A DNA stretch of 64,000 nucleotides from Halobacillus andaensis (GCF_014636475.1 NZ_BMEL01000001.1:1-64000), one strand, 5' to 3'; counted from the stretch's first letter, positions 43,324-52,915 are shown. Notes: generated by a model from the sequence alone, not told the origin. Program-made: numbers and translations.

Positions 43324-45015
43324 ATGAGATACGTTATTGGGGGCATTTTAATACTAATTGCTCTAATTATCGTTGGCTTAATTTGGCGTAAAAAAGTGTA
43401 CGATGAAGTCGATAGACTCGAAGGCTGGAAGATGGATATTATGCATCGGAATGTCTCGGATGAATTGTCGAGAGTGAAGGCTCTCAATCTCTCAGGTGAG
43501 ACACAAGAAAGGTTTGAATCTTGGCGGGACCGTTGGGATCAAATTCTTACAAAAGAATTGCCTGACTTAGAAGAAGATCTTTTTGATGCTGAAGAAGCAG
43601 CGGATCGATACCGTCTTACAAAAGTAAAAAAGGTCTTAAACGATACAGAACAAAAATTACAGCGGATTGAAGAAGACATAGCGAATATGCTTAAAGAGCT
43701 TGAAGTGCTTTTAGATTCTGAAAAAAGCAGCCGCATGGAAATAGAAGCAATTGAACCTGAATTAAAAGAGCTTAGAAGAACACTCTTACATAGCCGCCAT
43801 CAATATGGAAAAGCTGCTACTATATTCGAGGAACGGATGAAAAACCTAGAAGTGAACTTAAAAGAGTATGAAGAACTTGTTGAACAAGGTAATTACTTAG
43901 AAGCTAGTGAACTTGTAAGGACCATCCGGGAGAAGTTAGAAATAGTAAAAGAAGAGGTCGGTCATTTTCCTGAACGCTATAAGAAAACTCACAAAGAGCT
44001 TCCAGAGCAACTTGATGAACTTCTTAGCGGTTTGAAAGAAATGGAAGAGGACGGATATAGGATCCAGCATCTAGGTTACCAGCCACAGATTGAAAATTAT
44101 AAAGAGCAATTAAAGCATAATGTGGAAAGACTGGAAAAAGGAGATCAAGAGGACGTACAACAATTGATCGATGAGTTAGAGCCACGTATACAAGAAATGT
44201 ATCAATCTCTAGAAAAAGAAGCTCTGGCTCACAGCTATGTAGATCAGCAGCACCCTTCTTTAAAAGGGCTTTTGGAAGATTTAGAAGAAGTAATGCAATC
44301 TACCAATAATGAGTTAGATGATTTGCATATGACTTATCAGATGGAAAACGAAGACCAAGAAGTTCATCACAATATTGTACAAAAAATGACGCACCTGAAA
44401 AAGAAATACTTAAGCTTCGATAAGAAGTTAAATGATAATAATACGTCGTACACAGAACTTAGAAGTGACTTAGATGCGATGATGAGTGAGCTGGAAGATC
44501 TTAAAGAAAACCACCAGCTGTTTAGTGAAAGAATTCAAACGTTGCGCAGTGATGAGATCGAAGCAAAAGCAAAGCTTGCTGAAATGGAACAAATTATTAA
44601 TGATACAGATCGGCGTCTACGAAGAAGTAACTTGCCGGGAATTCCAACTTTATTCTTTGAAGGTATGCAGCAAGCCAGCCAGCATATAGAGGATGTATTT
44701 GAGAGCTTGGAAAAACAGCCGTTAGACATGAACGAAGTGCACGAAAAGCTTGATGTTGCTGTGTCTCAAACGGAAGAAGTAAATGAACAAGCAAAAAAAT
44801 TGTTATATCAGGCGAATTTAGCTGAGCGTGTCATCCAATACGGAAATCGTTATCGCAGTCAGTATCCCTTAATTGCTGCACGATTGATGGAAGCAGAAAA
44901 CGACTTTCGTGCCTACCGTTATGAAGAGGCATTAGAGCGAGCTTCTTCGGCTATAGAAGAAGTAGATCCTGGCGCACTAAGTAAAATTGAAAATAAAGAA
45001 GAAGTACCTGTCTAA
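43324..45015 (+). CDS. ezrA: septation ring formation regulator EzrA
   Basis: A 563-residue bitopic membrane protein that inhibits extra FtsZ rings. One N-terminal helix (residues ~2-22, GGILILIALIIVGLIW) is followed by five spectrin-like coiled-coil repeats through the rest of the chain, rich in Glu, Leu, Lys. I chose ATG 43324, with AAGGAGG; the frame opens earlier at 43276. Length matches the B. subtilis protein (562 residues). Confidence 0.95.
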   Translation: MRYVIGGILILIALIIVGLIWRKKVYDEVDRLEGWKMDIMHRNVSDELSRVKALNLSGETQERFESWRDRWDQILTKELPDLEEDLFDAEEAADRYRLTKVKKVLNDTEQKLQRIEEDIANMLKELEVLLDSEKSSRMEIEAIEPELKELRRTLLHSRHQYGKAATIFEERMKNLEVNLKEYEELVEQGNYLEASELVRTIREKLEIVKEEVGHFPERYKKTHKELPEQLDELLSGLKEMEEDGYRIQHLGYQPQIENYKEQLKHNVERLEKGDQEDVQQLIDELEPRIQEMYQSLEKEALAHSYVDQQHPSLKGLLEDLEEVMQSTNNELDDLHMTYQMENEDQEVHHNIVQKMTHLKKKYLSFDKKLNDNNTSYTELRSDLDAMMSELEDLKENHQLFSERIQTLRSDEIEAKAKLAEMEQIINDTDRRLRRSNLPGIPTLFFEGMQQASQHIEDVFESLEKQPLDMNEVHEKLDVAVSQTEEVNEQAKKLLYQANLAERVIQYGNRYRSQYPLIAARLMEAENDFRAYRYEEALERASSAIEEVDPGALSKIENKEEVPV

Positions 45016-45025
45016 GGTGAATCAA

Positions 45026-45364
45026 ATGAAAAAATCCATTATTTCAATTTTAGCAGGAGCAGCCATCGTAATATGGACCACGACGATCATTATTTACGTT
45101 ACAACCGGTAATGAAATCAGTAAAAGCAGCAACCTTAGTGAAGCGTACACTCCGTCTTTTATTGACCGAAGAGATCTAAACGTTCATCGTGTTGCTTTGC
45201 TTGAAGAAGACAAGTTTAAAGAAGACAAAGAAGTGAAGACCATCATAGGTCAGCACATGCTAACGGAAGATTGGGTTACGGATATGAGGATGGACGGGAA
45301 AGTTAGTATTGATACGATCTTAAATGCTTTAGAAATAGATAGGTCTAGTTTAGTAAAAGAATAG
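45026..45364 (+). CDS. 112-aa membrane-anchored or exported protein
   Basis: A small protein with an N-terminal hydrophobic segment (residues ~4-26, IISILAGAAIVIWTTTIIIY) and a charged extracytoplasmic domain (FIDRRDLNVHRVALLEEDKF). I do not recognise the family. I chose ATG 45026, with TAAGGTGA upstream overlapping the ezrA stop, so translation may be coupled to ezrA. A hairpin terminator follows. A link to division is possible only by position. Confidence 0.7.
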   Translation: MKKSIISILAGAAIVIWTTTIIIYVTTGNEISKSSNLSEAYTPSFIDRRDLNVHRVALLEEDKFKEDKEVKTIIGQHMLTEDWVTDMRMDGKVSIDTILNALEIDRSSLVKE

Positions 45365-45375
45365 TAAAGAAAATT

Positions 45376-45412
45376 GAGCTAGTATTCTTTAGGGGATACT
45401 AGCTCTTGTTGT
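45376..45412 (+). terminator. probable terminator before nifZ
   Basis: GAGCTAGTAT (45376-45385) pairs with ATACTAGCTC (45396-45405), followed by a broken T-run TTGTTGT. Confidence 0.65.
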
Positions 45413-45485
45413 AGAAATGGACGCCTCCCTACAATATGTGGTAAGATAATGGACTGCTATGGAATGATTAAAGGAGTTACCTTAT

Positions 45486-46628
45486 ATGATATATTTTGAT
45501 AACAGTGCGACCACTCGCCCTTTTCCAGAAGTGATTGATGTGTTTCAAAAAGTAGCTCATCAATATTTTGCTAATCCTTCTTCTCCTCATTATTTAGGAG
45601 CGGAAGCTGAGCGTCTTTTGGAGCATACAAGAAAAAAGATTGCGGAACAATTAAAGGTGCAGCCGAATGAAGTTATCTTTACCTCTGGCGGTACGGAAGG
45701 GAACAACCTAGCCATAAAAGGGATTGCCCTCGAGCATCAAGGTAGAGGAAAACATATGATTACGTCTCAAATTGAGCATCCTTCAGTCATCGAAGCTTTT
45801 AAAGGGTTGGAGCGGTTAGGTTTTGAGGTTACTTACGTCAATGTAGATCGTTACGGATATGTAGACCCGGAAGCTATAGAGAAGGAAATACGGGAAGATA
45901 CCATCCTTATTAGCACGATGTCTGTTAACAATGAACTAGGCACTATTCAACCTATCGAGGAAATTGCGAAAATGGCAAAGCGTTACCCTAAGCTGTACTT
46001 ACACGTGGATCACGTGCAAGGTGTAGGAAAGGTGCCTTTATCTTTAAAGCAAATTCCTATTGACTTATTAACTGTTTCTGGTCATAAAATACATGGTTTA
46101 AACGGTACAGGGGTATTGTTTGTAAGAGGTGGTATAAAGTTATTTCCTCTTTTTCATGGCGGGGGTCATGAAAATAATCGACGTTCCGGAACAGAAAATG
46201 CAGCTGGAATGGTTGCTTTTGGAAAAGCTATGCGTTTAATTGCAGAAAAAGAAAGAGATCACGTGAATGAGCTTAAAGGGATTCGAGAAGAATTAATCTC
46301 TCAGTTGGATCAAATGAATGACGTCGTTATTAACTCTCCTCAAGAAGGGGCGCCTCACATTTTGAATATTTCAGTTCCGGGTGTTAAACCTGAGGTCATG
46401 GTCCATGCGTTAGCTGAAAAAGAGATCTTCATTTCTACTAAATCTGCCTGTTCTTCAAAACAACCCGATGTCAGTTCCGTATTGCAAGCTTGTCATTTAG
46501 CTGAGGATGTTACAACATCCGCTCTTAGAATCAGTCTCTCCTATCAGAACGATCGTTCAGAGGTAGAACCATTTATGACATCTTTCAAACAAACGGTACA
46601 TTATCTAAAAGGTAAAGGAGAAAAATGA
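45486..46628 (+). CDS. nifZ: cysteine desulfurase NifZ
   Basis: A 380-residue PLP-dependent enzyme that takes sulfur from cysteine and gives it to ThiI for 4-thiouridine in tRNA. PLP lysine is in VSGHKIHG (~residue 201); the active-site cysteine is in KSACSSKQ (~residue 327). The N terminus MIYFDNSATTRP is typical. Overlap of its stop with the thiI start (ATGATG) strongly supports the dedicated NifZ-ThiI pair. AAGGAG precedes the ATG. Confidence 0.94.
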   Translation: MIYFDNSATTRPFPEVIDVFQKVAHQYFANPSSPHYLGAEAERLLEHTRKKIAEQLKVQPNEVIFTSGGTEGNNLAIKGIALEHQGRGKHMITSQIEHPSVIEAFKGLERLGFEVTYVNVDRYGYVDPEAIEKEIREDTILISTMSVNNELGTIQPIEEIAKMAKRYPKLYLHVDHVQGVGKVPLSLKQIPIDLLTVSGHKIHGLNGTGVLFVRGGIKLFPLFHGGGHENNRRSGTENAAGMVAFGKAMRLIAEKERDHVNELKGIREELISQLDQMNDVVINSPQEGAPHILNISVPGVKPEVMVHALAEKEIFISTKSACSSKQPDVSSVLQACHLAEDVTTSALRISLSYQNDRSEVEPFMTSFKQTVHYLKGKGEK

Positions 46629-47833
46629 TGAAGTTTGATTCTATATTAATTCGCTATGGAGAAATGGCGATCAAAGGCAAAAATCGCAAATATTTTGAAC
46701 GGAAGCTCCAAGATCACCTTATAAAGAAATTAAGTCAGCAATTTACGCACACGCGAGTGAGAAAACAAAGGGACCGGATGTATGTGTTGTTAAATGGGGA
46801 AGACCCTCATAAAGTGATGCAGGAGTGTCAGCAAGTGTTTGGCATTCATACTTTATCTTTCGCAATTAAAGTAGAAAAAGAAGAGCAGGCTATTAAAGAC
46901 GCTGCCCTTTATGCTTTTAATGATGCCCCTGAAGCTAAAACGTTTAAAGTCTCCTGTCGAAGAGCGGACAAAACTTTTTCTATTGGTTCTCAAGACTTGA
47001 ACTACAAGGTAGGAGGTCATATTCTTGCTAATACAGAGAGTGTGACCGTGGATGTGCATCATCCAGATGTAGAAATAAAAATAGAAGTAAGAAATGATGC
47101 TGCTTACATTACAGCTCAGGATTATCCTGGAGCCGGCGGATTACCTATTGGAACTTCAGGTCAATCATTGTTGATGTTATCTGGAGGAATAGACAGTCCT
47201 GTAGCTGGATATTTAATGATGAAAAGAGGAGTACAATTAGAAGCGATCCACTTTCATTCTCCTCCTTTTACGAGCGATCGGGCGAAACAAAAGGTCTTAG
47301 ATCTAGCCGCTGAACTTGCCAAATACGGACACCGAATAAATGTTCATATTGTTCCTTTCACAGCACTTCAGCAAAAAATCCATAACGAAATTCCTGAAGG
47401 CTACAGTATGACAGTAATGCGCCGAATGATGATGAGAGTAAGCGAGAAAATAGCAGCAGAAAGAAATATCTTATCTATGACGACAGGAGAAAGCCTGGGA
47501 CAAGTGGCAAGTCAAACCATGGAGAGTATGAATGCAATTAATGAAGTAACCAATTACCCAGTGATTCGTCCTCTTGTAGCTATGGATAAGCTGGATATTA
47601 TTAGTATTTCTAAGCGTATTAACACTTATTCTATTTCTACTTTGCCATACGAAGATTGTTGTACTATTTTCGTTCCGAAAGCGCCAAAAACTAAGCCGAC
47701 TAGAGAAAACGCAAGGTACTATGAGTCTAACGTAGACTTTGATGAGGAAATTATAGAGGCTGTACGTGAGACGAAGATGGTAGAAGTAAGAGCCGATGAA
47801 AAAGCAGAGAAGGAGTTTGAAGACTTGCTTTAG
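46625..47833 (+). CDS. thiI: tRNA 4-thiouridine synthase ThiI
   Basis: A 402-residue protein: ferredoxin-like and THUMP domains (residues ~1-165) and a PP-loop ATPase with SGGIDSPVAGYLMMKRG (~residues 183-199). As in other Bacillus enzymes, the C-terminal rhodanese domain of E. coli ThiI is absent, so its function is probably tRNA thiolation at U8 rather than thiazole synthesis. Starts at ATGATG overlapping nifZ; either ATG could be used. Confidence 0.95.
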   Translation: MMKFDSILIRYGEMAIKGKNRKYFERKLQDHLIKKLSQQFTHTRVRKQRDRMYVLLNGEDPHKVMQECQQVFGIHTLSFAIKVEKEEQAIKDAALYAFNDAPEAKTFKVSCRRADKTFSIGSQDLNYKVGGHILANTESVTVDVHHPDVEIKIEVRNDAAYITAQDYPGAGGLPIGTSGQSLLMLSGGIDSPVAGYLMMKRGVQLEAIHFHSPPFTSDRAKQKVLDLAAELAKYGHRINVHIVPFTALQQKIHNEIPEGYSMTVMRRMMMRVSEKIAAERNILSMTTGESLGQVASQTMESMNAINEVTNYPVIRPLVAMDKLDIISISKRINTYSISTLPYEDCCTIFVPKAPKTKPTRENARYYESNVDFDEEIIEAVRETKMVEVRADEKAEKEFEDLL

Positions 47834-47843
47834 ACTTTAGATC

Positions 47844-47876
47844 ACTCCTGGCAGCTATTTCTGCAAGGAGTTTTCA
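47844..47876 (+). terminator. probable terminator after thiI
   Basis: ACTCCTGGCAG pairs with CTGCAAGGAGT (one mismatch) across a 6-base loop, then TTTTCAT. Confidence 0.7.
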
Positions 47877-47914
47877 TAACACTAATTGATTGCCTGAGAA
47901 GGGAGATGCGCCTA

Positions 47915-49504
47915 ATGGAGTTATGGTATGGCGGCAAGATTTATACTATGAAGAATGAAGGAGACTGGGTAGAAGCTGTTGTTACGAAACAAGGTACTAT
48001 TATATCAACAGGCTGCACACAGGATTTATATGCTGCCTATAAAAAAAGTATAAAGGTAGAACACGATTTAAAAGGGGCAGTCATGTACCCCGGATTTACC
48101 GACAGCCACCTGCATATTATTGGTCATGGAGAACGACTAATGAGGTTAGACCTCTCCTTTCTAAAATCAGCTGAAGAGGTATTACAAGCCCTGCGTCAAC
48201 ATGCTGAGCAGCTAATGCCAGGGGAATGGATTATTGGAGACGGCTGGAATGAAAATCAGTGGGAAGACAAGCGGGTAATACATAGAAAGGAATTGGACCA
48301 GGTGTCCAGTGAACATCCGATGATGCTTACCCGCGTCTGCCGCCATGCTTTGTTAGCTAACTCTAAAGCCATGGAATTAGCTGAAGTTACTAAAGCTACA
48401 GAAGATCCTCAAGGGGGAGTAGTCGTTAAAGACGAAGAGGGCCAACCTACCGGATATTTTTTGGATCAGGCTCAAGAATTAATTAAGCAAGCAATGCCCG
48501 AAGTAACTCCTGAATACCTGTCGCATGCAACTGAATTGGCCGTCCGGGATATGCACGCTTTTGGGCTCGTCGGAGGACATAGTGAAGATTTAAATTACTA
48601 TGGAGGATTTAAAAAAACGTTAAACGCTTATGATAAAGTAATTGATGGAGAGAAAATAAAATTCCGTGCTCATTTGCTTGTCCATCATGAAGTGGTAGAA
48701 GCTATGGATAAGGAAGGGCTTGGTTTTAAGAAAGGAAATGACTTTGTTGAGCTAGGGGCTATGAAAGTTTTTGCAGATGGAGCGCTCGGCGGAAGAACGG
48801 CATGGCTGTCTGAAGATTATGCAGATGATCCGGGCAACAAAGGGGTGGCGATCCATTCAACTGAGGAGCTTAAGAACCTCCTATTGAAGGCTAGAGAACG
48901 AGATATGCCTGTAGCTGTCCATGCTATAGGGGATGCCGCTGCTGAAGCAGTGATCGATATGATTGAAGCGCACCCATTAAAAACGGGCGAAAGAGATCGG
49001 CTGATCCATGCGCAAATATTAAATCCAGCGCTTATCCAGCGATTACAAAAATTAAATATTATATTAGATATCCAGCCAACATTTGTTTCCTCTGATTTTC
49101 CATGGGTCATTGATCGATTGGGCCACATTCGACTGAAGACATCCTATTCATGGAAAACACTACTAGATGCAGGGGTCGTATGCGCTGGAGGGTCTGACGC
49201 TCCGATTGAAGAAATCAACCCTTTGCTAGGCATTCGGGCAGCAGTTGATCGTCGATCTAGCTATGATAATGAATCTTACCAGACAGAGGAGCGGTTATCT
49301 GTTTATGAAGCCATTGCTCTTTACACAACGGGGAGCGCTTATGCCATTGGAAAAGAAGATTCCCAAGGTATTATATCAGAAGGCTACAAAGCAGATTTTA
49401 CAGTATTAGATCGTGATTTATTCCAGCTAAAACCGTATGAACTAGCTGAGGCAACGGTTACAATGACAATTGTAGATGGAGAGATTATGTATCAAAGATT
49501 TTAA
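47915..49504 (+). CDS. ytcJ: amidohydrolase YtcJ
   Basis: A 529-residue metal-dependent hydrolase (amidohydrolase family 3). Metal motif GFTDSHLHIIGHG (~residues 66-78), FADGALGGRTAW, VHAIGDAA (~residue 330) and CAGGSDAPIEEINP. Substrate unknown. I chose ATG 47915 (AAGGGA ten bases upstream); an ATG at 47906 touches that site. Length equals B. subtilis YtcJ. Stands alone between two terminators. Confidence 0.9.
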   Translation: MELWYGGKIYTMKNEGDWVEAVVTKQGTIISTGCTQDLYAAYKKSIKVEHDLKGAVMYPGFTDSHLHIIGHGERLMRLDLSFLKSAEEVLQALRQHAEQLMPGEWIIGDGWNENQWEDKRVIHRKELDQVSSEHPMMLTRVCRHALLANSKAMELAEVTKATEDPQGGVVVKDEEGQPTGYFLDQAQELIKQAMPEVTPEYLSHATELAVRDMHAFGLVGGHSEDLNYYGGFKKTLNAYDKVIDGEKIKFRAHLLVHHEVVEAMDKEGLGFKKGNDFVELGAMKVFADGALGGRTAWLSEDYADDPGNKGVAIHSTEELKNLLLKARERDMPVAVHAIGDAAAEAVIDMIEAHPLKTGERDRLIHAQILNPALIQRLQKLNIILDIQPTFVSSDFPWVIDRLGHIRLKTSYSWKTLLDAGVVCAGGSDAPIEEINPLLGIRAAVDRRSSYDNESYQTEERLSVYEAIALYTTGSAYAIGKEDSQGIISEGYKADFTVLDRDLFQLKPYELAEATVTMTIVDGEIMYQRF

Positions 49505-49546
49505 TAAAACACATCCAGCCTAAATGAGCTGGATGTGTTTTATTTA
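49504..49546. terminator. bidirectional terminator, ytcJ / nadK
   Basis: A 16-bp stem (49504-49519 with 49528-49543) between convergent genes, with AT-rich flanks on both strands. Confidence 0.92.
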
Positions 49547-50350
49547 CTATAAAAAAGTACGCTGTACGCGTTCCCAATATGAATTATTTTTAAGCTTAAC
49601 GGTTTTGACTTGCTTGTCACTCAATTGGACAGTGACATCCTGAATATTCCTTATCGAATGAGCTTCGTTGTCCATGCCAATAATAGGAAAATCGTTGCCG
49701 TCTTGAATGACTTTTAATTTTAATGTCCGTTCAGCTCCTAAGATAAAAGGCGACCCAAGGGTGCGGTAGCGGTTATTATTTAAGGAAGCTAGTTCGCTTA
49801 CTTGGAAGCAAGGGATCTTAGGGTCCACAACTGAACCGTTGATCGACTTATTATATCCAGTACTTCCTGTAGGCGTAGCCACAATTAAGCCGTCTCCGCG
49901 AAAAGTTTCAAAATGAATATCGTCAATATAGACGTCAATGACAATGGATTTAATTAACGTAGAACGAACGCTGCATTCATTTAAACAATGAAAGCTGTAT
50001 TCGTCGTTCACTCTAGCTTCAATAACAGGGAAGCGACGAACTTCTAATTCGGCATTGAGCATAGAGTCGACCATTTCATTAAAGTTATTTAAGTTAAAAT
50101 CACAATATAACCCGGCTTCATCTTCGCTGCGAACTCCAACATATAAACAATCCTGACGAAAACCCGTCTTTCGAACGGCTTGTAAGAATGTGCCGTCTCC
50201 ACCTATTGCAATAATAATGTTTGCCTCTTTCGATTCTTCCACAATTTCAAAATTGTTTTCCTTAGCTAAATCAAATAAAGGTTTTAATTGCTCGTTTAAT
50301 TGATCATTAGGGTGATAGTAAAAATATAAATTTCTACGGTCATTAGACAT
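49547..50350 (-). CDS. nadK: NAD kinase (PpnKB/YtdI type)
   Basis: A 267-residue enzyme that makes NADP from NAD. The nucleotide loop is IAIGGDGTFLQAV (~residues 46-58), the NE motif is HCLNECSVR, and the second Gly-rich loop is VATPTGSTGYNKSI. I chose ATG 50350, seven bases after AGGAGG; the frame opens nine codons earlier. Position and sequence fit YtdI, the second NAD kinase of Bacillus. Confidence 0.93.
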   Translation of the reverse strand: MSNDRRNLYFYYHPNDQLNEQLKPLFDLAKENNFEIVEESKEANIIIAIGGDGTFLQAVRKTGFRQDCLYVGVRSEDEAGLYCDFNLNNFNEMVDSMLNAELEVRRFPVIEARVNDEYSFHCLNECSVRSTLIKSIVIDVYIDDIHFETFRGDGLIVATPTGSTGYNKSINGSVVDPKIPCFQVSELASLNNNRYRTLGSPFILGAERTLKLKVIQDGNDFPIIGMDNEAHSIRNIQDVTVQLSDKQVKTVKLKNNSYWERVQRTFL

Positions 50351-50519
50351 TTCAAAACCTCCTGTTAACGATTTCATGGTTGTATTTTATCATTTCATCA
50401 CGTGAATAGATAGCGTGGACCATTTAGCTGGACAAATTAACGAACATCTCATATAGTGAAATGTTGAAGTTGTTTACTATATTCGGTATGGTTATAGGTA
50501 GAATGAAGTGTGAAATTGA

Positions 50520-50556
50520 CAGACGCTTGTTGTTTCGGAACAATAGCGTCTTTTTA
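50520..50556 (+). promoter_or_regulatory. attenuator-like terminator hairpin in the ytxK leader
   Basis: AGACGCT (50521-50527) pairs with AGCGTCT (50545-50551), extended by TTGTT/AACAA, and is followed by TTTTTAT. It lies between nadK (divergent) and ytxK, so it can only act on the ytxK leader, just before the ribosome binding site. Confidence 0.65.
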
Positions 50557-50577
50557 TATGGAAACGGAGGATCAAGA

Positions 50578-51570
50578 ATGAAGCAGGAAAATGTTGAAAC
50601 CCTATTTCAATGGATTGATGAAACATCTTTAACAATTGAAAACGATATGAATATTACTTATTTAGAAGCTCTAGCAGAAACGTTAGATACGATCTTCCAT
50701 GGTCAGCCATACGATGATCTGGATGAAGCATTGCAAACTAAATTAACGAATCAGCTTGTTAAGGTGAATAAAGAAGAATATGAAAGAGAAGAAGTTAGAA
50801 AAGCGGTTCAATTAGCTATTTTAAAAGGGATGAAGGATGCTACACAACAACAGCACTTAATCACTCCGGACTCTGTAGCGATGTTTATGGGGTATGTTGC
50901 CTCGAAAATATTAGAAGGTAAAGATAACGTGAAGGTGTTTGATCCTGTGGCCGGTACAGCCAACTTGCTTACGTCGGTCATGAATCAATTAGATATGAAT
51001 GTGAAAGCCTATGGAAGTGAAGTGGATCAAACGCTAATTCAACTGGCTGTCGCAAATGCAAACCTACAAAAAAATCAAATTGAATTTTTTCATCAAGATA
51101 GTTTACGGCCATTTCTCATGGAACCTGTTGACTTCGTCATTGGTGACCTGCCTGTTGGTTATTATCCTGATGACATACAGGCTGCAAAATATCAACTCCA
51201 GGCAAAAGAAGGACATTCTTATGCTCATCATTTGTTGATTGAACAGAGTTTGAATTATACCAATGAAGAAGGTTACTTGATGTTCATTGTGCCAAACTTT
51301 TTATTTGATAGTGATCAATCACAGGCTCTAAATGAATTTTTACGAGAGCGGGCCCATATCGTAGGAATGCTTCAACTTTCAGAGTCTCTGTTTAAAGATG
51401 AGAAACACGGAAAAAGTATTCTCATCTTACAGAAAAAGGGTAAGGGGTCGAAGCCGCCTAAACAAGCATTACTGGCCAAGCTTCCTTCATTTAAAAACCC
51501 TAATGCGATGGCGGATATTTTATCTCAAATGAACCAATGGTTTGACGATTATAAATCGGGTAAATTGTGA
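50578..51570 (+). CDS. ytxK: class I SAM-dependent methyltransferase YtxK
   Basis: A 330-residue N6-adenine-methyltransferase-like protein. Residues ~95-300 are the MTase fold: FDPVAGTANLL (SAM motif I, ~residues 121-131) and the motif IV place IGDLPVGYYP (Asp ~190), where DNA adenine methylases have NPPY/DPPY. No target recognition domain or restriction partner is nearby, so it may not be a DNA methylase. GGAGG precedes the ATG at 50578; the frame opens earlier at 50461. Followed closely by ackA, as in B. subtilis. Confidence 0.9.
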   Translation: MKQENVETLFQWIDETSLTIENDMNITYLEALAETLDTIFHGQPYDDLDEALQTKLTNQLVKVNKEEYEREEVRKAVQLAILKGMKDATQQQHLITPDSVAMFMGYVASKILEGKDNVKVFDPVAGTANLLTSVMNQLDMNVKAYGSEVDQTLIQLAVANANLQKNQIEFFHQDSLRPFLMEPVDFVIGDLPVGYYPDDIQAAKYQLQAKEGHSYAHHLLIEQSLNYTNEEGYLMFIVPNFLFDSDQSQALNEFLRERAHIVGMLQLSESLFKDEKHGKSILILQKKGKGSKPPKQALLAKLPSFKNPNAMADILSQMNQWFDDYKSGKL

Positions 51571-51589
51571 GAAAATAAAAAATATAACA

Positions 51590-51603
51590 AGTAAACGTTA
51601 TCA
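51590..51603 (+). promoter_or_regulatory. cre site (CcpA operator) upstream of ackA
   Basis: AGTAAACGTTATCA matches the cre consensus TGWAANCGNTNWCA at all defined positions but the first. Its centre lies about 55 bases before the predicted transcription start, the place used for CcpA activation of ackA in B. subtilis. Confidence 0.8.
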
Positions 51604-51616
51604 ATTAGTTTCCACC

Positions 51617-51645
51617 TTGAAATTGAAGGATTCGGGTGATTAAAT
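51617..51645 (+). promoter_or_regulatory. candidate ackA promoter
   Basis: TTGAAA (51617-51622), 17-bp spacer, TTAAAT (51640-51645), a weak -10 that would gain from activation. Confidence 0.5.
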
Positions 51646-51692
51646 GGTATTGGTAGAAAGAAGCGAGCCTATATTTAAGGGGATGAACAACG

Positions 51693-52880
51693 TTGAATAA
51701 TATTCTTGCAATTAACGCCGGTAGTTCTTCACTAAAATTTCAGTTGATTGAAATGCCTGAAGAAACCGTTGTAACTAAAGGATTAGTTGAACGAATTGGA
51801 ATACAGGATTCAGTTTTTACAATTGAATTCAATGATGAAAAAGATAAAACTGTCACAGACATCGAGGATCACGCAGTAGCCGTCAAAATGCTGTTAGAAA
51901 AACTGACTGCGCACGGTATTATTGAATCTCTTGATGAGATTGATGGCGTAGGTCACCGCGTGGTACACGGAGGAGAGCGTTTTAGCGAATCTGTACTGAT
52001 TACAGATGAAGTTATTCAAGAAATTGAAGATGTATCTGATTTAGCTCCTCTTCATAACCCGGCAAACTTAACAGGAATTCGTGCTTTCCGTGAAGTATTG
52101 CCAAATGTACCCCATGTAGCTATTTTTGATACAGCGTTTCACCAAACGATGCCTGAACAGTCTTATCTTTATAGCTTGCCATATGAGTACTACGAAGAAT
52201 ATGGCATTCGTAAATACGGTTTCCACGGAACATCTCACAAGTACGTATCTGAGCGTGCAGCAGAAATGCTTGGCCGTCCGTTAGAGCAGTTAAGACTGCT
52301 TTCATGCCACCTTGGTAACGGTGCCAGTATTGCTGCAATTGAAGGTGGGCAGTCAATTGATACGTCCATGGGTTTCACTCCGCTAGCCGGAGTAACTATG
52401 GGGACCCGATCTGGAAACATTGACCCTGCACTAATTCCATTTATTATGGAAAAAACGGGTAAATCTGCGCAAGAAGTGATGGATGTACTGAACAAAGAGA
52501 GTGGTATGCTCGCTTTATCAGGATTTTCAAGTGACTTACGCGATATAGAGCAAAAAGCTGCTGAAGGCGATGAGCGTGCAGAGTTAGCACTAGAAGTTTT
52601 TGCCGCTCGAATTCACAAGTATATCGGATCTTATGCTTCGCGTATGCACGGCATTGACGGTATTATTTTCACGGCAGGTGTCGGTGAAAATAGTACATCC
52701 ATCCGTGAACGTGTTTTAAAAGGACTTGAGTTTATGGGCGTTTATTGGGATCCTGCTTTAAACCAAGTACGTGGAAAAGAAGCATTTGTTAACTATCCGC
52801 ACTCTCCTGTTAAAGTAATGATCATTCCTACAAACGAAGAAGTAATGATTGCTCGTGATACAGTGGAAAAAGGATTGTAA
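51693..52880 (+). CDS. ackA: acetate kinase
   Basis: A 395-residue ASKHA-fold kinase that makes ATP and acetate from acetyl phosphate in overflow metabolism. [12 protein letters not shown] (residues ~5-16), [35 protein letters not shown] and FTAGVGENS are the family signatures. The start is TTG, nine bases after AAGGGGA. CcpA-activated in B. subtilis; a cre site lies upstream and ccpA is in the window. Terminator copy 1 follows at once. Confidence 0.97.
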   Translation: MNNILAINAGSSSLKFQLIEMPEETVVTKGLVERIGIQDSVFTIEFNDEKDKTVTDIEDHAVAVKMLLEKLTAHGIIESLDEIDGVGHRVVHGGERFSESVLITDEVIQEIEDVSDLAPLHNPANLTGIRAFREVLPNVPHVAIFDTAFHQTMPEQSYLYSLPYEYYEEYGIRKYGFHGTSHKYVSERAAEMLGRPLEQLRLLSCHLGNGASIAAIEGGQSIDTSMGFTPLAGVTMGTRSGNIDPALIPFIMEKTGKSAQEVMDVLNKESGMLALSGFSSDLRDIEQKAAEGDERAELALEVFAARIHKYIGSYASRMHGIDGIIFTAGVGENSTSIRERVLKGLEFMGVYWDPALNQVRGKEAFVNYPHSPVKVMIIPTNEEVMIARDTVEKGL

Positions 52881-52882
52881 TA

Positions 52883-52915
52883 AAAACAGGTTAGCTTAAA
52901 AAGCTAACCTGTTTT
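52883..52915 (+). terminator. ackA terminator, copy 1
   Basis: AAAACAGGTTAGCTT-AAA-AAGCTAACCTGTTTT hairpin three bases after the ackA stop. The identical 33-base sequence recurs at 53462-53494. The expected T-run is cut here after four T and continues with CAGG. Confidence 0.9.
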
